7,155 nucleotides of DNA from Dehalococcoidia bacterium UBA2777 (GTDB lineage Bacteria > Chloroflexota > Dehalococcoidia > UBA2247 > UBA2777): NCBI GenBank assembly GCA_002352365.1, contig DEIJ01000109.1, positions 1 through 7,155 on the forward strand, written 5' to 3'. The position numbers and the translations under genes were made by a program. Below are positions 1 to 4,768 of this stretch, piece after piece. How positions within the stretch are numbered: the stretch's first letter is position 1; each line of letters starts with the position of its first letter. The notes beneath the pieces were generated by a model. That model did not search any database. It was not told the origin of the DNA and saw only the letters and a list, made by a program, of their open reading frames with translations.

Positions 1-1
1 A

Positions 2-1297
2 CTTTACCGGCAGGACATTGCTGGCTCCATTGCCCATGCCAGGATGCTGGCCAAGCAAGGCATCATCTCGGAGAAGGATGCGGAGCTTATCGTGATGGGA
101 CTCTCATCCATTCGCCAGGAGATAGAGCAAGGCAATTTTGTCTTTCGTACCGAGTTGGAAGACATTCATATGAACATCGAAGCTCGGCTTATCGAAAAGA
201 TCGGCGAGGTAGGGCAAAAACTTCATACCGCCCGCTCACGAAACGACCAGATCGCCCTTGACATGCGTCTCTTCGCTAAACAGGCCATCGCCGAGACTAT
301 TGAAAGGCTCACCGAACTCCGGCGAGCCCTCTTAAATCTGGCGGAAGCGAATAAGGATGTAATTATGCCCGGCTATACCCATCTGCAGCGGGCGCAGCCA
401 ATCCTCTTTGCCCATCATCTTTTGGCCTACTTTGAAATGTTCTGCCGGGACATCGAAAGATTTGGAGACTGTCTCAAGCGCACTGATGCCCTCCCCTTGG
501 GCAGTGGAGCACTGGCTGGAGTGCCTTATGCTATTGACCGCGTCTTTTTGGCCCAAGAGCTGGGATTTTCTCAAATAAGTCAGAATAGTCTCGATGCTGT
601 CTCTGATAGGGATTTTGCTATCGAATACCAGGCAGCCGCCAGCATTACTATGATGCATCTGTCGCGTCTGGCTGAAGAAATAGTCCTTTGGGCCTCCACC
701 GAGTTTGGCTTTATCCACCTCGCTGAGGCCTATACCACGGGGAGCAGCATCATGCCTCAGAAGAACAACCCTGATGTGGCCGAGCTAGCCCGAGGTAAAA
801 CCGGCCGGATATATGGTCATCTCATCAGCCTCCTTGTCACCATGAAGGCCTTACCTTTGGCCTACAACAGGGATATGCAGGAAGATAAGGAGGGCTTCTT
901 TGATACTGTGGAAACAATGCTCTCCACCTTGAAAGTATTTACTGGAATGGTGAGGAGTCTAAAGGTTGATGCTGAGCGTACCCGCCAAGCTGCCGAAGAG
1001 GGCTATATTCTGGCTACCGATCTTGCCGATTATTTGGTCAACAAAGGTATTCCCTTTCGCCAGGCACATAATATAGTAGCTAAATTAGTTCGCTATGCCG
1101 AAAGAGAGGGCAAGAGCCTACACCAGCTTGGTGTTGATGAATATCAATGCTTTTCCCCTTTATTCGGCCAAGATGTTCACTCCCTAACCGCAAAGTCATC
1201 TATTGCCGCTCGAAATATACTTGGTGGTACTGCTCTGGAGCAAGTCGAGGCTCAACTGGCTAGAGCGAGAAGGATCATTGCTGAAGATGATAAATAG
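2..1297 (+). CDS. argH: Argininosuccinate lyase, 5' end missing
   Basis: Cytoplasmic lyase of the fumarase/aspartase superfamily that splits argininosuccinate into arginine and fumarate, the last step of arginine synthesis. The frame is open from base 2 and begins with the conserved LYRQDIAGSIAHARML stretch. About 26 N-terminal residues of a roughly 457-residue protein therefore lie upstream of the window, and the ATG at 44 is an internal Met. Visible motifs are KLHTARSRNDQ, GYTHLQRAQP (the conserved His is encoded at 380-382) and the superfamily signature loop GSSIMPQKNNPD at about 740-775, which carries the catalytic-loop serines. The C-terminus (NILGGTALEQV, then a basic helix) is complete and ends in TAG. 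The last 11 nt overlap the start of rpe, which suggests one transcript. No frameshift or missing key residue was seen. Assignment is very secure because these motifs together are specific to ArgH within the superfamily. Confidence 0.97.
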   Translation, partial: LYRQDIAGSIAHARMLAKQGIISEKDAELIVMGLSSIRQEIEQGNFVFRTELEDIHMNIEARLIEKIGEVGQKLHTARSRNDQIALDMRLFAKQAIAETIERLTELRRALLNLAEANKDVIMPGYTHLQRAQPILFAHHLLAYFEMFCRDIERFGDCLKRTDALPLGSGALAGVPYAIDRVFLAQELGFSQISQNSLDAVSDRDFAIEYQAAASITMMHLSRLAEEIVLWASTEFGFIHLAEAYTTGSSIMPQKNNPDVAELARGKTGRIYGHLISLLVTMKALPLAYNRDMQEDKEGFFDTVETMLSTLKVFTGMVRSLKVDAERTRQAAEEGYILATDLADYLVNKGIPFRQAHNIVAKLVRYAEREGKSLHQLGVDEYQCFSPLFGQDVHSLTAKSSIAARNILGGTALEQVEAQLARARRIIAEDDK

Positions 1298-2015
1298 CCC
1301 CCAGATAAAGCTGGCTCCTTCCCTCCTCTCTGCCGATTTCGGTCGCCTTGGGGAGCAGGTGGCTGAGGTTGTCAAAGCGGGCTCGGACTGGATCCACATT
1401 GATGTCATGGATGGACACTTTGTTCCTGCCATCACCATTGGTGCCCCGGTGGTCAAAGCTTTGCGCCCCTGGACTGACCTGCCCTTCGATGTGCACCTTA
1501 TGGTGACAGAAGCGGAGACTCAAATACCTCAATTTGCTGCCGCAGGGGCAGATATAATTACGGTTCACGCTGAGGTTTGCCCTCATCTCCATCGAGCGGT
1601 CGAGTCAATCAAACAACTAAACATCAGGGCAGGGGTGGCCCTTAATCCTGGCTCTCCACTGGCACTGGTTGACGACATCCTCCCCTTCGTTGACCTGGTG
1701 CTATTGATGACAGTCGACCCTGGCTGTGGGGGGCAAATTTTTATCCCCCAGATGATGGCTAAAATATCCCGGCTGCGACACAAGCTGGATGAGAAGGGGT
1801 TGAGGGCAGAATTGGAGGTTGATGGGGGGATTACTGCCCCTATAGCTCCCAAAGTGGTTCAAGCCGGGGCGAGGGTATTAGTAGCTGGGGCAGCCATATT
1901 CGATGCTGAGAAAAGCATAAAAGAGACAGTGCACCACATCAAGAACAGCCTAGAGAACGGCCCAAATAGGCTCCTCAACCACCCTGAGAAATTTGACGAA
2001 ATCTCACCGGGTTAA
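1287..2015 (+). CDS. rpe: Ribulose-phosphate 3-epimerase
   Basis: TIM-barrel metalloenzyme that interconverts ribulose 5-phosphate and xylulose 5-phosphate in the pentose phosphate pathway (cytoplasm). The chosen start is ATG 1287, giving 242 residues. It places the family N-terminus (IKLAPSLLSADFGRL) at residues 7-21, and an AAGGA-like ribosome site lies at 1270-1274. An in-frame ATG at 1203 would add 28 non-family residues inside argH and is rejected. Expected metal ligands and catalytic residues are present: His37 and Asp39 in HIDVMDGHFVP, His70 in VHLMV, and Asp179 in EVDGGI. The phosphate-side loop reads MTVDPGCGGQ (141-150), where the family usually has VNPGFGGQ. The protein is longer than the usual 215-230 residues because of a C-terminal tail of about 20 residues. 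The last four codons of that tail are antisense to the end of rpmB. It is probably translationally coupled to argH. Confidence 0.96.
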   Translation: MINSPQIKLAPSLLSADFGRLGEQVAEVVKAGSDWIHIDVMDGHFVPAITIGAPVVKALRPWTDLPFDVHLMVTEAETQIPQFAAAGADIITVHAEVCPHLHRAVESIKQLNIRAGVALNPGSPLALVDDILPFVDLVLLMTVDPGCGGQIFIPQMMAKISRLRHKLDEKGLRAELEVDGGITAPIAPKVVQAGARVLVAGAAIFDAEKSIKETVHHIKNSLENGPNRLLNHPEKFDEISPG

Positions 2016-2186
2016 CTTATGCTGAGTGCGTAGGCACCTGGTGCAGATGTTGGCTTTCCTCTCGATGCCGTCAATTACTACCTTCTTCTTTTGGATATTA
2101 GGCTTGAAGAGCCGCTTAGTATGCCGTTTAGAGTGGCTTACATTATTACCAAATTGAACACTTTTACCACAAAGTTCACATTTCAC
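2004..2186 (-). CDS. rpmB: 50S ribosomal protein L28
   Basis: Small basic protein of the large ribosomal subunit, 60 residues, near the usual length of about 60-78. The start is read as GTG at 2186-2184, because the family N-terminus (KCELCGK) follows immediately. On the coding strand AAGG (plus-strand 2195-2198) sits 8 nt upstream. The frame stays open further upstream, to 2270, but those residues do not resemble L28. Diagnostic features are GNNVSHSKRHTKR (13-25), FKPNIQKK (27-34) and CTRCLR (48-53). Cys3, Cys6, Cys48 and Cys51 form two CXXC pairs, the arrangement of zinc-binding (C+) L28 proteins. The gene is more AT-rich than its neighbours. It is convergent with rpe, overlapping its 3' end by 12 bp, and divergent from fakA. 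Confidence 0.96.
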   Translation of the reverse strand: MKCELCGKSVQFGNNVSHSKRHTKRLFKPNIQKKKVVIDGIERKANICTRCLRTQHKLTR

Positions 2187-2221
2187 AAGTTCGACCTTAT
2201 CACCTTCACAAAGGTTAGTTT

Positions 2222-2251
2222 TTGCTGTAAAATACGTTGCTATGATATCAT
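2222..2251 (+). promoter_or_regulatory. Candidate sigma-70 promoter for fakA-degV-recG
   Basis: TTGCTG (2222-2227) is followed by an 18-bp spacer and TATCAT (2246-2251). TG at 2243-2244 gives an extended -10 (TGATATCAT). Start of transcription would be near 2258, leaving a leader of about 36 nt before the fakA GTG. A second extended -10, TGCTATGAT at 2238-2246, is an alternative but lacks a good -35. The -35 match is only partial, so the placement is an inference. Confidence 0.5.
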
Positions 2252-2252
2252 A
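2241..2252. repeat. Perfect 12-bp palindrome in the divergent promoter
   Basis: TATGATATCATA is its own reverse complement. It supplies an extended -10 (TGATATCAT) to both strands. It could also serve as a small operator, but no regulator is visible nearby. Confidence 0.7.
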
Positions 2253-2270
2253 ATTAAGTGAATAGAGCAA
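2242..2270 (-). promoter_or_regulatory. Candidate sigma-70 promoter for rpmB
   Basis: Read on the minus strand, TTGCTC (plus 2265-2270) is followed by a 17-bp spacer and TATCAT (plus 2242-2247), again with an upstream TG (extended -10). Transcription would begin near 2235, giving a leader of about 49 nt before the GTG of rpmB. The -10 lies within the same palindrome as the fakA promoter. Spacing is ideal and the -35 only partly matches the consensus. Confidence 0.5.
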
Positions 2271-2283
2271 GAATCCCTAAAAT

Positions 2284-2293
2284 GGAGGGAAAG
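2284..2293 (+). promoter_or_regulatory. Ribosome binding site deciding the fakA start
   Basis: GGAGGG at 2284-2289 is a strong Shine-Dalgarno sequence, 4 nt before the GTG at 2294. The in-frame ATG at 2282 overlaps this site and the GTG at 2258 has no such site upstream. GTG 2294 is therefore the preferred start. Confidence 0.8.
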
Positions 2294-3925
2294 GTGGCAA
2301 AAACAACCCGTTACACCGGGCAAGAGTTAAGGGAGATGTTTGCTGCCGCTACTGCTTGGCTGGAGAAGAGTGCCTCGGACATTGATGCCTTAAATGTCTT
2401 CCCAGTTCCTGACGGAGATTGTGGCACTAATATGTTGCTCACCATGCGCTCTGTGGTTGAGGAAGCCTACCGCGCTCCAGACTCTAGCGCCTCGGCAGTA
2501 ATTCAGGCTATGTCTCATGGCGCCCTGATGGGGGCTCGGGGGAATAGCGGAGTGATCCTGTCGCAGATTTTTTGGGGATTAGCTCAAGGGTTAGGTGGAA
2601 AGGAGTCTTTTGCCGCCAGCGACTTTGCTTGGGGTTTAGCCCAAGGAACTCAAGCAGCATATAAAGCATTAACCCATCCTGTAGAGGGAACCATCCTCAC
2701 CGTGGCCAGAGAAACCTCGGCTGCTGCCCAGAGTGCTTGTGCCCAAGGTGATGATTTGGTCTCTATTTTGGGGGCCGCAGTAAGCGCAGCTAGGGATGCT
2801 GTTGCTGATACCCCTACTCTCCTCCCCGTTTTGCGTGAAGCCGGCGTAGTGGATGCTGGCGGACAGGGGTTATATGTAGTGCTCGACGGGGCCCTTCGTT
2901 ACCTCAAAGGGGAGGTAAACCAGATGCAATACCGCAAGCCCCAAATAGTCCCTAGTAGCCTACCATTAGTTAGCCGGACTGTGAAGCTTGCTGCTGAGGG
3001 GGAAGCGCCTTATGGGTATTGCACTGAATTTGTTCTCCACGGGAGAAAGCTAAAGCCAGAGAGAATAAAGAAAAAATTGGCGGATAGGGGTCAGTGCCTT
3101 ATTGTAGTAGGTGGTGAGCACATGGTTCATCTTCATATTCATACCTTTGACCCCGGCAGTGTCATCCGCTATGCTAGTTCATTGGGCACCCTCCATGAGA
3201 TAAAAATTCAGAATATGGATGATCAGCACAGGGAGTTCATCGAGATGAGCCAAGCCCAAGCACCGGTAGCCGACATTGCTGTGGTGGCCGTGGCCTCCGG
3301 AGAGGGGCTCGCCGAGGTATTCCGCAGCTTGGCGGCAGCAGCTACCGTCCCCGGGGGGCAAACAATGAATCCCAGCACTCAAGAATTGCTCCAAGCAATA
3401 GAATCAGTGCCCCAGGATAAGGTGATCCTGTTACCTAATAATAAAAATATTATCCCCACTGCCAGTCAAGTCACCTCTCTGACTCAAAAGAGAGTAAAGG
3501 TGGTATCCACCCAGACTATTCCTCAAGGGGTGTCAGCTCTTCTCTCCTTTGATTACGAGGCTGATCTGGAAGCTAATATCTCAGCAATGGAGAAGGCAAG
3601 GCTAGCGGTGAAGACAGTGGAGGTAACTCGAGCAGTTCGTTCCACCCAAATTGGTGGCTTAAAGGTGAACAAGGGGCAGGCTATTGGCTTCGTTGATGGG
3701 GAACTGATTACAGTAGGCAATAGCCCTGCTGGGGTTCTAGGCGAGATACTGCTCAACTTAGATTTGGAGGGGAAGGAGGTGGTTACCATTTATTATGCTG
3801 ACCATACTAAGCGCACTGAGTCTGAAGCAGTGGCAGAGAGGATTCAGCAGCGATATTCACATCTTGAGGTAGAGTTGGTCTACGGAGGACAACCTAATTA
3901 TAATTACATCGCCTCAGTGGAGTAG
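2294..3925 (+). CDS. fakA: FakA/YloV-type fatty acid kinase (DhaL domain)
   Basis: ATP-binding subunit of the fatty-acid kinase that phosphorylates fatty acids held by a DegV/FakB partner; the acyl-phosphate feeds phospholipid synthesis. With the GTG start it has 543 residues, close to Staphylococcus aureus FakA. The N-terminal DhaL (DAK2) domain covers about 10-190. It has the metal-binding NVFPVPDGDCGTNM segment (Asp40, Asp42, Asn46) and the nucleotide loop HGALMGARGNSGV (75-87). The middle domain has Cys243 (GYCTEF) and His281/His283 (HLHIHT), matching the Cys/His/His zinc site described for FakA. The C-terminal DAK1-like domain includes MNPSTQELL and LPNNKNI (380-386). Residue 43 is Cys where the family normally has Thr (DGDTGTN). 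It is followed after 9 nt by degV, the expected partner, and then recG. Older annotations would call it a DAK2-domain or YloV protein; dihydroxyacetone is unlikely to be the substrate. Confidence 0.92.
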   Translation: MAKTTRYTGQELREMFAAATAWLEKSASDIDALNVFPVPDGDCGTNMLLTMRSVVEEAYRAPDSSASAVIQAMSHGALMGARGNSGVILSQIFWGLAQGLGGKESFAASDFAWGLAQGTQAAYKALTHPVEGTILTVARETSAAAQSACAQGDDLVSILGAAVSAARDAVADTPTLLPVLREAGVVDAGGQGLYVVLDGALRYLKGEVNQMQYRKPQIVPSSLPLVSRTVKLAAEGEAPYGYCTEFVLHGRKLKPERIKKKLADRGQCLIVVGGEHMVHLHIHTFDPGSVIRYASSLGTLHEIKIQNMDDQHREFIEMSQAQAPVADIAVVAVASGEGLAEVFRSLAAAATVPGGQTMNPSTQELLQAIESVPQDKVILLPNNKNIIPTASQVTSLTQKRVKVVSTQTIPQGVSALLSFDYEADLEANISAMEKARLAVKTVEVTRAVRSTQIGGLKVNKGQAIGFVDGELITVGNSPAGVLGEILLNLDLEGKEVVTIYYADHTKRTESEAVAERIQQRYSHLEVELVYGGQPNYNYIASVE

Positions 3926-3934
3926 GAGATTGGC
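3923..3934 (+). promoter_or_regulatory. Ribosome binding site of degV overlapping the fakA stop
   Basis: TAGGAG at 3923-3928 contains the fakA stop codon TAG. GGAG (3925-3928) sits 6 nt before the degV GTG at 3935. This layout favours re-initiation and coupled expression of the two kinase subunits. Confidence 0.75.
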
Positions 3935-4768
3935 GTGGTTAAAATAGTAACTGATAGTGCCTCAGACCTCCCCCCCCAGGTAGCTCGGGAGCTGGGCATA
4001 ACTGTGGTGCCTATATGGCTTCACTTTGGTAGTGAAAGCTACCGTGATAACTTCGATCTTAGCCCTGAGGAATTTTACCCCAGGCTAATTCGCAGCCGAA
4101 CTCTGCCCACTACCTCTGCCCCCTCACCGGGCGAGTTTGCTCAAGTTTTTGACCAACTCGCTGAGGAGACCGATGAAATCCTAGCCATTATGCTCTCCTC
4201 CAAATACAGTGCTACCTATGAGGCGGCATTACAAGGCAAGGAGCAAACGAAGAAAAATTGTCGGGTGGAAATAATCGATTCCTTCTCAGCGATAATGGGG
4301 CTGGGGCTCATGTGTATTGCCGCGGCTAAAGAGGCAAGAGCTGGGGCAAGCTTGGAGCAAATTGCTGCCATGGTGAGGGAGGCCATCCCCAAGATACAGA
4401 CGCGCATGTCCTTCGACACGCTGGAATATTTGAGGAGAGGAGGGCGCATCGGCAGGGCTCAGTCACTTTTGGGCACGATACTAAAGGTGAATCCTATTGT
4501 GGGCATAAAAGACGGCGAAACCTACCCCTTTGGCAGAGAGCGAAGTCGGCCAAAGGCAATCGAGCGACTATATAATTTTGCCGCTGGATTTGTTAATATA
4601 AGAGAATTGGCAGTGGAGCATGCCACTACCCCCGATGAAGCCCAGATGCTCATTGAGCGCCTTGATGCCATATTCTCTAAGGAGCGTATTTATATTTCCA
4701 CAGTTAGCCCGGTGGTAGGGACACATGTTGGTCCTCATGTCCTCGCCGTATCAGTATTAGAGGGGTAA
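3935..4768 (+). CDS. degV: DegV/FakB family fatty-acid-binding protein
   Basis: 277 residues, the normal length of DegV proteins. These bind a fatty acid in a buried tunnel and, as FakB, present its carboxylate to FakA for phosphorylation. The start is GTG 3935, which gives the canonical opening VKIVTDSASDLP. Later landmarks are TTSAPSPGEF (59-68), LSSKYSATYEA (87-97, where other members usually read SGTY), IIDSFSAIMGLG, FDTLEYLRRGGRIG, the KVNPIVGIKDGE loop, and the C-terminal GTHVGPHVL (262-270). His264 corresponds to the carboxylate-contacting His of FakB. The residue after GP is His268 instead of the usual Gly. An eight-C run (3970-3977) lies in codons 12-15, but the frame matches the family on both sides. 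Being directly behind fakA supports a dedicated FakA-FakB pair. Its acyl chain preference cannot be read from sequence. The stop overlaps the recG start by 1 nt. Confidence 0.92.
   Translation: MVKIVTDSASDLPPQVARELGITVVPIWLHFGSESYRDNFDLSPEEFYPRLIRSRTLPTTSAPSPGEFAQVFDQLAEETDEILAIMLSSKYSATYEAALQGKEQTKKNCRVEIIDSFSAIMGLGLMCIAAAKEARAGASLEQIAAMVREAIPKIQTRMSFDTLEYLRRGGRIGRAQSLLGTILKVNPIVGIKDGETYPFGRERSRPKAIERLYNFAAGFVNIRELAVEHATTPDEAQMLIERLDAIFSKERIYISTVSPVVGTHVGPHVLAVSVLEG

Larger units (their letters stand above)
2187..2293. other. Divergent rpmB-fakA intergenic region
   Basis: This 107-bp AT-rich gap is the only true intergenic space in the window. It holds both candidate promoters, the shared 12-bp palindrome TATGATATCATA (2241-2252), the rpmB leader with its ACCTT/AAGGT repeats, and the fakA ribosome site. 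No convincing small gene or structured RNA of known class was seen in it. Confidence 0.8.

Noticed and set aside
332..718. 128-codon open frame antisense to argH
   Set aside because: It lies opposite highly conserved argH codons, has no family resemblance and no plausible ribosome site; it is a frame shadow. The same applies to minus-strand frames at 1196-1456, 1275-1592, 1583-1852, 3179-3394, 3553-3789, 4216-4449, 5851-6114 and 6764-7075.
1203..1286. Upstream in-frame ATG that would extend Rpe by 28 residues
   Set aside because: The extension lies wholly within argH coding sequence and does not resemble Rpe. The family N-terminus starts just after ATG 1287.
1947..1972. Inverted repeat AGCCTA/TAGGCT as a terminator for rpmB or rpe
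   Set aside because: The loop is 14 nt, the stem only 6 bp, and no T-run follows on either strand. It lies inside rpe codons, so chance is the simpler explanation.
2034..2044. GCACCTGGTGC near-palindrome inside rpmB
   Set aside because: It encodes conserved L28 residues near the second CXXC and has too small a loop and no T-run to be a terminator.
2187..2270. N-terminal extension of L28 from the upstream in-frame codon at 2270
   Set aside because: L28 homology begins directly after GTG 2186, which has its own ribosome site. The extension would also cover the promoter region.
2258..2293. Longer FakA start at GTG 2258 or ATG 2282
   Set aside because: Neither has a good ribosome site, while GTG 2294 follows GGAGGG at proper spacing. 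The 12 extra residues are not family-like, though ATG 2282 cannot be fully excluded.
3970..3977. C8 run near the start of degV as a frameshift or phase switch
   Set aside because: The family sequence is in frame on both sides. A homopolymer alone is not evidence of switching.
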